From contig PNND01000508.1 in the NCBI GenBank assembly GCA_013824045.1, positions 1 through 25,271 on the forward strand: a stretch of 25,271 nucleotides of DNA. Direction: 5' to 3'. Of the stretch, positions 1 to 7,022 are shown piece by piece; within the stretch, counting starts at the first letter, position 1; each line of letters begins with the position of its first letter. Under the pieces are notes generated by a model. The model was not told the DNA's origin, did not search any database, and saw nothing but the letters and a program-made list of their open reading frames with translations. Source of the DNA: Rhodobacter sp. Its GTDB lineage: Bacteria; Pseudomonadota; Alphaproteobacteria; Rhodobacterales; Rhodobacteraceae. The translations under genes were made by a program, and so were the position numbers.

Positions 1-1
1 A

Positions 2-58
2 AGGTTCGATGCAGCAAAGGCGTTGCTTTTCGATCCGGACGGCAAAAGATTGAGGTAG
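2..58 (+). CDS. C-terminal end of a probable ABC-transporter ATPase (partial)
   Basis: The window opens in a reading frame of 18 codons ending in TAG at 56-58 (RFDAAKALLFDPDGKRLR). The pattern FDAAKALLFDPDGKRL resembles the final segment of MalK/UgpC-type sugar ABC ATPases, whose regulatory C-terminal domain often ends in a FD...LFD..G.RL element. Only this tail is visible, so the call is an inference from a short motif. If right, another ABC importer operon lies upstream of the window and ends here. No convincing terminator hairpin follows. Confidence 0.42.
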   Translation, partial: RFDAAKALLFDPDGKRLR

Positions 59-367
59 CGCCAGTTGCGTTGCAGTTTCGTTATCCTGGTCGCATGTGGA
101 TGCCGACATTGGTGCAAGATGCAGAAGCGCTCATCATCACGCGCTTGACCGCCCGCTTTCCGCTCTTTCCCGCCACTCAGAGCGAGGCGGTGAACCTCGG
201 GGCCACAGCTGGTGGGAAAGCCCACTTTGGTCATGACGATTTCGGGCATGGCCGTTGTTTTCATTCAGATTGTCGATCTGCCGCAGGATCGACCAATGCT
301 TCCGTCGTTGAAACGCCGAATTCTGGCAAGTACGATGAAGCGGTATTGAGGAAATGAGTGAGCCGCG
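59..367. other. Intergenic region with no supported gene
   Basis: This 309-base stretch separates the ATPase tail from the LuxR-hydrolase gene. An open frame runs through it on the plus strand to a TGA at 355-357, but the translation shows no domain, signal peptide or recognisable composition. Short minus-strand frames also look like noise. A purine-rich GAGG lies at 348-351, about 16 bases before the TTG start of the next gene, which is long for a ribosome binding site. It presumably holds the promoter of that gene, but no clear -35/-10 pair was found. Confidence 0.35.
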
Positions 368-1966
368 TTGCCAAGATCCGAAGTCGACACAAAGTACCGC
401 GCACTGCTGGACGAGATTGAGGCAACACTGCACGACCCCGGCGGCGGCGCCCGGTTGGTAGGCCATCTGCAGGACTTGCCCGAGCTGATACAGGGCCTGC
501 ATGAGACGCCGCAAGACCGCGGGCGGATCGAGATCCTGGCCGACCGATCCGGGCGGGTGGTCAGCCAGAACGCTGCAGCCGCACGGAGGCTTGGGCTGCA
601 GCCGGGCGAGCATCTGGGAAGCATTGCGATATCGCCACAGGCGGCACAGCGGTTCCTGACAGGGCAGGACGGAGCTGGGGTTCCGCTTCTCGTGGCGGAC
701 CCTGCAGGCGGCACGATCTTCTTCTTCGGTCAGTCAGTTGAGAACGACGGCCTGCTTCTTCTGACCGAAGTGCGGCGTGGCATCGATGCCGGCATCCGGG
801 CCCGCTTGGCGGAAGCCGTCGGCCTGATCGCGTCGGAAGGGCAGCTGCTCAAGGGGCTGATGCAGGGCAAGTCGGTGCAGGCCATCGCCCGCGATCTGGG
901 GCGGACCGAAGGAACAGTTCGCCAGCAGCTGAAGTCGATCATGGCCAAGATGGGCGTGAACTCGCAGCAACAGCTGATATCGACCGCTTATGCGCTGTCG
1001 CTGATGTATCAGCAAAACCGTCCTTCAACGCCGACGGCTGCAGCCGAAATGCAAGGGGCGAAGCTGCATGAAGGGCGGCACGGCGTGGTGGGGCTACATA
1101 CCTTCGGCCCTGCGGACGGGCTGCCAGTTTTGTTCCTGCATGGCGCGCTGTTCGGGATTGCCGCATTGCCGGGCCTGCGGGATGCGGCGCAGACGCTTGG
1201 TCTTCGAATCCTTGCGCCCGAGCGACCGGGCTACGGCCATACGGCCTTTGGCGAGGACGGAGACCCGATCGGGTTGGCCGTGCGACAAGCGGTCGATATC
1301 TTGGACACACTAGAATTACCAAAAGTGGTGGTGCTGGCCCATGACGTCGGCACCAGCTTTGCCGCCCGACTGGCGCTTGATGCTCCGGGCCGCGTGGCTG
1401 CTGTCATTGCCGCCCCCGCCACCCCGCCGATGCAAACCTGGGCGCAGACCGCCGACATGCCCACGCGCCACCGAGTGAACGCCTGGGCAGCTCAGCATCT
1501 GCCGGGGCTGATGGACAAGATCGTGGCGTTGGGACTGGCCCAAATCTCGCGCGACGGGGTCGAGGTGATCCCGCGCCTTGTCTTTGACGGATGCGATTTC
1601 GATCAGGCGGTCCTGCGCCAGCCGGCTTCGGGCGCAGTCTTGCAAGAGGCATTTCATCTGGCCTGGGCGCAAAGGGGTGTCGGATTTCGCGCCGACATGC
1701 GACTGACCAACGAGAACTGGCTGGAAGATGCGCGCCGCGTTACGGCACCATTTCTGTGCATGCATGGCGCCGAAAGCCGCACTGTCAGCCGCAAGGCGGT
1801 CGAAAAGCTTGCGCAAACCTTACCAAAGGGGCGTTTCCGTCTGGTCGAAGGAGCGGGACACAGTCTGCCGGTCAGCCATTCGGCGCTGATCCTGCGGGCG
1901 GCCTTGGCCGCCGGGCAAGCCGCAGGGCTTGGCGGGGACGAATTCGGGTTCCACGGCGACGATTGA
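368..1966 (+). CDS. PAS-like / LuxR-type HTH / alpha-beta hydrolase fusion regulator
   Basis: 532 residues. Residues about 50-135 resemble a PAS-like sensor. Residues about 150-210 form a LuxR-type helix-turn-helix (GKSVQAIARDLGRTEGTVRQ, then a recognition-helix continuation ending MGVNSQQQL). Residues about 240-515 are an alpha/beta hydrolase with an oxyanion HG at 258-259 and a C-terminal GAGH placing the catalytic His at 498. The nucleophile elbow reads AHDVGTS, giving Asp326 where lipases and esterases have Ser. That is the arrangement of epoxide hydrolases and haloalkane or fluoroacetate dehalogenases. Glu469 is the likely acid. An in-frame TGA at 359-361 means TTG 368 is the first possible start, and a downstream start cannot be excluded. 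It probably acts as a cytoplasmic one-component regulator in which the hydrolase fold binds or turns over the ligand. That role is inferred; the domain order is seen directly. Confidence 0.85.
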   Translation: MPRSEVDTKYRALLDEIEATLHDPGGGARLVGHLQDLPELIQGLHETPQDRGRIEILADRSGRVVSQNAAAARRLGLQPGEHLGSIAISPQAAQRFLTGQDGAGVPLLVADPAGGTIFFFGQSVENDGLLLLTEVRRGIDAGIRARLAEAVGLIASEGQLLKGLMQGKSVQAIARDLGRTEGTVRQQLKSIMAKMGVNSQQQLISTAYALSLMYQQNRPSTPTAAAEMQGAKLHEGRHGVVGLHTFGPADGLPVLFLHGALFGIAALPGLRDAAQTLGLRILAPERPGYGHTAFGEDGDPIGLAVRQAVDILDTLELPKVVVLAHDVGTSFAARLALDAPGRVAAVIAAPATPPMQTWAQTADMPTRHRVNAWAAQHLPGLMDKIVALGLAQISRDGVEVIPRLVFDGCDFDQAVLRQPASGAVLQEAFHLAWAQRGVGFRADMRLTNENWLEDARRVTAPFLCMHGAESRTVSRKAVEKLAQTLPKGRFRLVEGAGHSLPVSHSALILRAALAAGQAAGLGGDEFGFHGDD

Positions 1967-1981
1967 CTACCAGATGGTAGT
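1966..1981. promoter_or_regulatory. 16-bp palindrome, possible operator
   Basis: ACTACCAGATGGTAGT is a perfect inverted repeat (7-bp arms, 2-bp centre). It begins on the last base of the LuxR-hydrolase stop codon and lies about 57 bases upstream of the next gene's start. Its size and symmetry suit a TetR- or LuxR-type dimer operator. A TTGACT sits across its left edge (1963-1968), but no -10 box lies at a good spacing. It could instead act as a small RNA hairpin at the end of the upstream transcript, though no T-run follows. Confidence 0.4.
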
Positions 1982-2037
1982 ATATGGCTTGCATATCCTG
2001 CGCCAATCTTGAGCCGGAACAACAACAGGATTTTCCG

Positions 2038-2784
2038 GTGATTCAAAACATTTCCCGCGCCTCCTTCATTCTTGCTCTTCTCGCTTTTCCGGCACATTCC
2101 GAAACGATCCCTGTCTTCACCCCCGGTGATGAAGGGCGGCCATTTGTGGACGTCTATGCTTCGGGGCTTTATTCGGCCACCTGTGTCGAAGGCGCGGGCT
2201 GCACCTGCGCCGCCTTGCCGGTGGACCGCGCCGAACTGGCCGTGGTTCTGGGGCTAGAAACGGTTTCCGCCGAAACGCAGGGTATCTGGGACAGCCCAGC
2301 CAGCGAGCAAAGCCTGACCAATGAAACCGCAGAGGCCCTTCACGCCCGGTTTGGCGGGTCGGGCTATTGCCCGCAAACCGCGCTGGAACCACAAGACGGG
2401 CAGTGGCGTGATGGAAAACCGTTCAACATCACTGTGCAGTGCGGGCCGATGGGTGACATGTTTCGTCAGGTTCTGGCCGATCAGAAACTCATAACGGCGA
2501 CGATCGCTTGGAACGATGTGTTTTCGGGTGACACGATCCAGACCGCTTTCATGGCAGCCGACCCCGATCCTGAATACACCCCGCACGCATTTAAAGACAT
2601 TACACCTGTTGAAACCATCGGCACGGCAACGGCAACAACGGAAATGGGTCCGATGACCTCGACCGGGCGGATGCGGCTTTTGACGCCACGCCTGTTCGTG
2701 GTGAACTGGGACGTGAAGGGCATGTCCGAGATGGGCGCCTGCAATTGGTCCACTGAACAGCTGGTGACATGGGTGGGGCAATGA
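2038..2784 (+). CDS. Secreted protein with C-x5-C-x-C motif, first paralogue of the VWA triad
   Basis: 248 residues from GTG 2038. This start is preferred over an ATG at 1984 because it gives a clean signal peptide (MIQNISRASFILALLAFPAHSET) and has a CAGGA-like site upstream. The mature protein carries CVEGAGCTC (Cys49, Cys55, Cys57), then further cysteines in CPQTAL, VQCGP and GACNWS contexts, suggesting a disulfide-bonded periplasmic or exported protein. It resembles the gene two places downstream (5006-5707) in size, in the Y-x(2-3)-C...GCTC segment near the N terminus, and loosely in the central and C-terminal strands, so the two are probably paralogues. Its stop overlaps the start of the VWA gene (ATGA), indicating translational coupling. 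I do not recognise the family and no enzymatic motif is visible. Confidence 0.8.
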   Translation: MIQNISRASFILALLAFPAHSETIPVFTPGDEGRPFVDVYASGLYSATCVEGAGCTCAALPVDRAELAVVLGLETVSAETQGIWDSPASEQSLTNETAEALHARFGGSGYCPQTALEPQDGQWRDGKPFNITVQCGPMGDMFRQVLADQKLITATIAWNDVFSGDTIQTAFMAADPDPEYTPHAFKDITPVETIGTATATTEMGPMTSTGRMRLLTPRLFVVNWDVKGMSEMGACNWSTEQLVTWVGQ

Positions 2785-5006
2785 CCATGAAGACTTTTGC
2801 CATGACGTCCGGCGCTCTGGCGTTTCTTGCCAGTACCGCGATGGCAGAGTTGCCCCGTACCATCATCGTGATGGATGGGTCGGGGTCGATGTGGGGCCAG
2901 ATCGATGGCCGCACGAAACTGGAGATTGCGCGCGAAACGTTGAAGGGTGTGCTGGACACCATTCCGGCGGATCAGCAACTTGGGCTGATGGCCTATGGCC
3001 ACCGCGAAAGGGGCAACTGCGCCGATATTGAACTGATGGTGCCGCCGGCAGCCGGCACGGGGGCCGAAATCGCAGCGCGGGTGAACGAGATGCGCTTTCA
3101 GGGCAAGACCCCGTTGTCCGAAGCAGTCCGTCAGGCAGCAGAGGTTCTGCGCTACGGCGAAGACGCGGCGACGGTCGTACTTGTGACGGATGGGCTGGAA
3201 ACCTGCGAGGCCGACCCCTGCGCCTTGGGACGTGAGCTTGAGGCGGCGGGATTGAACTTCACCGCCCATGTGATCGGCTTTGGCCTGACCGAGGAAGAGG
3301 GCGCGCAGGTGGCTTGTCTGGCCAAGGAAACCGGTGGGGAGTATCTGCAGGCATCCGATGCCGGAGCGCTGGCCGATGCGCTGGTCCAAACGGTGGCCGC
3401 CCCTGCGCCCGCACCCGACCCCGCCCCGGCGTCCGAAGAACCCACCCCCACCGCTTTGCTGACCGCCCCCGCCACTGCGCCGCAAGGGTCGCGCATCATG
3501 GTGGGCTGGGAAGGGCCACGGTCGACCTATGACTATATTCGGGTGTTCGACACCGCCGGCGAATGGCTGGCCGAAGTGGCGCCGGGCGAGGAAAACCCCG
3601 TCGAGTTGCAACTGCCATGGCTGACAGGCGATTTCATGCTGGCCTATGTGCTGGAAAGTGAAGCCATCAGCGAACAGATCCCGATCACCCTGACGCCCGC
3701 GCCGGTGTCGATCACCGCGCCCACCACGGCGCAGGTCGGGCAGGACGTGACGATCACATGGGTCGGGCCGGGGGCCTTTCTTGATAACATCCAGTTGCTG
3801 AATGAAGAGAGCGGTGAACGTTGGGGCTATGACTATACCGACGGCAAGGACAGTATGGTCTGGACTATGCCCGACGTGCCCGGCAACTACAGTTTTGCCT
3901 ATGTCTTCCGTGACATGGAGGTGATCCACAAAACCCCGATCTCCGTCACGCTGGAGCGGTCGGACGCTGTCCCCGAGCCTGCCGCTGAAACAGCACCCAC
4001 TGCCCCGCCCGCGCTGGAGCCGGTCCCTGTAACGTTCAGCGGCACGGGGACGGAGGCCTATCCGCTTTACATCACCTGGTCAGCAACGCCTGTTCCCGGC
4101 CAGAACCTGCCACCCGAGGCTTGGGCGATGAACGAAGGCGTGCTGGGCTCCACGAGCGCCGAGTTTCTGCCCGGCACTTATGACGTTGTGGGCGATGCGG
4201 GCGACACGGTCTTTGCCGGGCAAGTGACGGTTACCGCCGCAGGCCCCAACGACTTCATCATCCCTGTCTCCGCTGCCCTGAGCCCCGCCGGGCCGGACGC
4301 CGCCCCTGTGGCCGTCACCATCACTGGTCCCTACATGGGCACATTCCGCCAATGGGCCGCCATCCCGTTGCCGGACGGTGAAGCACTGCGCAGCGCGGGC
4401 GAGATCAACGACGCCTGGGCGATAGACATGATGCCGGGGCAATGGCTCATTACCGCCACTGCTTCAGGCGCCAAGGGCGAGGGTTTGGCAGCGGTCGTTG
4501 ACATCACCAGCCCCGGCAAGATTGAGGTAGGACAGCCGACCTTTGCCGCCACCCCGTTCACCGAAATTACCCCCTTCCACCGACAGTGCGAGGGAAGCGC
4601 GCCCTGCGCCTATGGCGACGAGATTTCGGGCCTGCGGATGGTGCTGCTACCGGGCTGGCTGATGCAGGACCCCTATACCCTGACAACTGCTGCGGGTGAG
4701 GGCAACGTGGTGTCGACCCTTTTCGGCACCACTGGTACGGGCGGCGAACCATTGGTCGCGCTGAACCCCCGGCAGTGGGACGCGACCCTTGGCCCTTGCG
4801 AGGAAACGGCTGCAGGCCAGCTTTGCCGCATGGCCGACATGCCAGGCGATGGGCTGGCAGGCTATCGCGTGATTGCGGCGACCCTTCGGATAGACGGTGC
4901 CATGCCTGCAGCGGCAGGAACGCCCGTGGGTCTTGTCGGCACGCCGCAGGACCTTGACCCGGAAACCGCCGCAAGCCTTCGCAAGCTTCTTTTGGGACAA
5001 CCGTGA
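2781..5006 (+). CDS. Secreted von Willebrand factor A (VWA) domain protein with tandem Ig-like modules
   Basis: 741 residues from ATG 2781, which overlaps the upstream TGA. ATG 2769 and 2787 are in-frame alternatives, and a G-rich site at 2771-2778 serves 2781 or 2787. Residues 1-22 are a signal peptide ending AMA. Residues about 26-205 form a VWA domain with a complete metal-ion-dependent adhesion site: DGSGS (Asp32, Ser34, Ser36), Thr110 in GKTPLSEA, and Asp137 in VTDGLE. A Pro/Ala-rich linker (about 206-225) leads to two tandem beta-sandwich-like modules of about 80 residues (227-306 and 310-391). Each begins TAP.TA..G and contains a W-x-GP motif. After a second Pro-rich linker come further beta-rich segments and a Cys-containing C terminus. 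It is probably periplasmic or surface-associated and binds a partner through the metal site. The flanking Cys-rich proteins are the obvious candidates, which is inference. Confidence 0.9.
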   Translation: MTMKTFAMTSGALAFLASTAMAELPRTIIVMDGSGSMWGQIDGRTKLEIARETLKGVLDTIPADQQLGLMAYGHRERGNCADIELMVPPAAGTGAEIAARVNEMRFQGKTPLSEAVRQAAEVLRYGEDAATVVLVTDGLETCEADPCALGRELEAAGLNFTAHVIGFGLTEEEGAQVACLAKETGGEYLQASDAGALADALVQTVAAPAPAPDPAPASEEPTPTALLTAPATAPQGSRIMVGWEGPRSTYDYIRVFDTAGEWLAEVAPGEENPVELQLPWLTGDFMLAYVLESEAISEQIPITLTPAPVSITAPTTAQVGQDVTITWVGPGAFLDNIQLLNEESGERWGYDYTDGKDSMVWTMPDVPGNYSFAYVFRDMEVIHKTPISVTLERSDAVPEPAAETAPTAPPALEPVPVTFSGTGTEAYPLYITWSATPVPGQNLPPEAWAMNEGVLGSTSAEFLPGTYDVVGDAGDTVFAGQVTVTAAGPNDFIIPVSAALSPAGPDAAPVAVTITGPYMGTFRQWAAIPLPDGEALRSAGEINDAWAIDMMPGQWLITATASGAKGEGLAAVVDITSPGKIEVGQPTFAATPFTEITPFHRQCEGSAPCAYGDEISGLRMVLLPGWLMQDPYTLTTAAGEGNVVSTLFGTTGTGGEPLVALNPRQWDATLGPCEETAAGQLCRMADMPGDGLAGYRVIAATLRIDGAMPAAAGTPVGLVGTPQDLDPETAASLRKLLLGQP

Positions 5007-5707
5007 TGAAACGCCTTTTCCTTGCCCTTTGTCTATTGCCCGCGCCCGCAATTGCCGAAGATGCGTTGATCTACGCAGATTGCGGCAATGCAGGGTGCAC
5101 GTGCCGGATCAGTGCCGCCTCGGCCGAAGACATCGCCACCCTGACTGGCATCCCAACCCCGCCGAATGCCGCACAACTAACCTTGGTCATGCGGGGCAAC
5201 AGCTTTCACTGGAGCGCGGCCTCTCGCAGCGATATCGACCGCGAGGCAGGCGGCGACGGGGTTTGCGAAATCGAGGTCTTTGATGAGATCATCCCCAAGG
5301 ACGGCACCTGGACCGGGACGGTCGAGGTGACGGGCATCAGCGGCTGCCATCCGCAGGTGGCCGCCATGGTCCCGCCAATGGTCGAGGGGATGAGCCAGAC
5401 CAACTCCATCACATGGGGCGGCGCCTTTGATCCTGCGAAGCTGGCCACCGGCGGGCAAAGCCCGGACGTCCAATGGACACGCGTCAGGTCGGACTATTTC
5501 ACTGGCACCGTTCCGATGGAGCCGAATGGTGTCCTTGACGTATCGGTCAATGCCACGGCAACCCTGCTTGCCCCTGATCAGGCCGCAGCAACGCTGACCA
5601 TTCGCTTCGACCCTGTTTCGGCGGCGGACGGGGGCGCTCTCGCCTTGATCGGAATGAACGGATGCGAAGCGAACGCAGCCTACGACTTCCGCCATACTGG
5701 GGGCTGA
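5006..5707 (+). CDS. Secreted protein with C-x4-C-x-C motif, second paralogue of the VWA triad
   Basis: 233 residues from ATG 5006, overlapping the VWA stop as TGATG. A GTG one codon earlier is also possible. The signal peptide is MKRLFLALCLLPAPAIAED. The mature N terminus carries CGNAGCTC (Cys26, Cys31, Cys33), matching the CVEGAGCTC segment of the 2038-2784 product, followed by an acidic helix-like stretch at the same place in both. Later cysteines occur in GVCEIE, SGCHPQ and NGCEAN. The C-terminal half is beta-rich, with alternating Thr/Val strands. Being third in an overlapping operon, it should be made in step with the VWA protein. No known enzyme family is recognised. A lipid-binding or ligand-binding secreted domain is possible but unsupported. 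Confidence 0.82.
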   Translation: MKRLFLALCLLPAPAIAEDALIYADCGNAGCTCRISAASAEDIATLTGIPTPPNAAQLTLVMRGNSFHWSAASRSDIDREAGGDGVCEIEVFDEIIPKDGTWTGTVEVTGISGCHPQVAAMVPPMVEGMSQTNSITWGGAFDPAKLATGGQSPDVQWTRVRSDYFTGTVPMEPNGVLDVSVNATATLLAPDQAAATLTIRFDPVSAADGGALALIGMNGCEANAAYDFRHTGG

Positions 5708-5718
5708 AATCAGCCCCC
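5699..5718 (+). terminator. GC-rich stem-loop at the end of the VWA triad
   Basis: GGGGGCTG (5699-5706) pairs with CAGCCCCC (5711-5718) around an AAAT loop, overlapping the stop codon of the third triad gene. There is no downstream T-run, so it may stabilise or attenuate the transcript rather than act as a strong intrinsic terminator. Confidence 0.45.
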
Positions 5719-5854
5719 CCTTCAACGGTTTGGCAGCTTCGGACTGTGGCTCCTCTCAGACTAGATTTTCCGTGCTCTTGCTAGCTAAGCCCAATGGTCG
5801 ACGGCAGGGTAAGGATAATGGAGAGGATTGGCCGCCAGAGTTCGATGGAAGCTA

Positions 5855-6892
5855 TCAGGCCGGGCCATGGCTGGTTCGGTGTGCGAGCGTGGGCTTCAGC
5901 ATCAAGCGTTGCGGATTGGTTCGGCCAGCGATACGAGACAAGAGCGCCGTTGCCGCTGCGCCGCCCAAGCCGCGCGCGTTCTGGTCGACGCTCGTCAGTT
6001 CGATCAGGGGCATGGTTGCCGGTGGCGAATTGTCGTAGCCGATCACGGAAAGATCGGACGGCAGGTTCATGCCTGATGATCTGGCCAGCCCAATCAATTC
6101 AATCGCGAAGAGATCGCTCCAGCAAAAAACGGCGGTCGGGCGGTCGGGCGCTGACAGAAAGCTCCGCATTTGCGCCTGTCGCAGGTCTTTGTCGCCGGTC
6201 ATCCGAAGGATTCGTGCACTGGGTTCCAGACCAGCATCCCCCATCGCCTTCAAATACCCCTTCTCCCGCGCGACGCTGACATGCGTCTGCGAATTGTCGT
6301 CGGCGACAAGGAGGCTGATCATGGCAATGTCGGAATGACCCGCCGCCACCAGTTCCGCAACGACCATTTGCGCACCCGCAGCATCATCGCTGTTCACGGT
6401 GTCATAGGCATTTGGTGAGGGTTCATGATGCGCGATAACGACCAAGGGGGTTTGTCGCGCATAGGCTTCAAGTGTTTCGCCTGACATTCTTGGTGCCACC
6501 AGAATGAGCCCGTCCATGCCGTGATCTATCATGGAATCGAGCAGGCTTTCTTCGAGTGTCAGTTGTGCTTGCCCGAGGCCGATCAGCACCTTGTAGCCGT
6601 CTGCGCCGCAGGCATCCGATATGCCCGCAATCACATCAGGCAGGAAGGGGTTGCCCATTTCGACCAGAACCACACCGATGGTGAATGTGCGTCCTCGCAT
6701 CCCCCTTGCCGCCGTTGAAGGGCGGTACCCAAGCTTTTCGATGGATGTCAGCACGTTCTGCCGCAGGGCCGGGGACACCCCATAGGCATTGCGCAAGACC
6801 TTTGACACCGCCGCCACAGAAACCCCGGCATCCGCCGCAACATCGCGGATGGTAATACGTCCGGGTCTGGTTCCACGTGGCTGTTCGTTCAT
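5855..6892 (-). CDS. LacI-family transcriptional regulator of the rhamnoside locus
   Basis: 345 residues from ATG 6892-6890, chosen because AAGGA lies about 7 bases upstream and the family's HTH starts about 14 residues in; a longer upstream frame would run through the divergent promoter. The HTH reads ITIRDVAADAGVSVAAVSKV and is followed by the hinge segment GYRPSTAARGMRG. The rest is a periplasmic-binding-protein-like sensor with the usual landmarks (IGVVLVEMGNPF, GLILVAPR, VNSDDAAGA, AVFCWSD, SVIGYDNS). Length is normal for the family. It is divergent from the rhamnosidase-transporter operon, with a palindromic operator in the 130-base gap. It most likely represses that operon and is released by an imported sugar such as rhamnose or a rhamnoside. 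The ligand is inferred from context only. Confidence 0.93.
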   Translation of the reverse strand: MNEQPRGTRPGRITIRDVAADAGVSVAAVSKVLRNAYGVSPALRQNVLTSIEKLGYRPSTAARGMRGRTFTIGVVLVEMGNPFLPDVIAGISDACGADGYKVLIGLGQAQLTLEESLLDSMIDHGMDGLILVAPRMSGETLEAYARQTPLVVIAHHEPSPNAYDTVNSDDAAGAQMVVAELVAAGHSDIAMISLLVADDNSQTHVSVAREKGYLKAMGDAGLEPSARILRMTGDKDLRQAQMRSFLSAPDRPTAVFCWSDLFAIELIGLARSSGMNLPSDLSVIGYDNSPPATMPLIELTSVDQNARGLGGAAATALLSRIAGRTNPQRLMLKPTLAHRTSHGPA

Positions 6893-6959
6893 CGGCGCTT
6901 CCTTCGGTTGGTGGCAGACTACGCACAAAAAAGTTGCGGGGCAATCAAAGTTGTGTATT

Positions 6960-6973
6960 GTTCTACGTAGAAC
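6960..6973. promoter_or_regulatory. 14-bp perfect palindrome, probable LacI-family operator
   Basis: GTTCTACGTAGAAC is a perfect palindrome with the central CG typical of LacI-family operators. It lies in the divergent gap, 67 bases from the lacI-type start and 49 bases before the rhamnosidase start. Outer GTGT and ACAC segments are roughly symmetric with a small offset. It is the natural site for control of the rhamnoside operon and for autoregulation. Confidence 0.7.
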
Positions 6974-7022
6974 GGTGCACACTTTTGTATGCATCTGAGT
7001 CGCGGTGCGGGGGGAGACGCTT

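Noticed and set aside
70..357. Plus-strand open frame of 95 codons before the LuxR-hydrolase gene
   Set aside because: No ribosome binding site, domain, signal peptide or convincing composition. It ends just before the next gene and looks like chance openness in GC-rich DNA.
2481..3929. 482-codon minus-strand open frame across the VWA gene
   Set aside because: Antisense to a well-supported VWA gene, rich in His/Arg/Gly as expected from the complement of coding GC-rich DNA, and without any recognisable motif.
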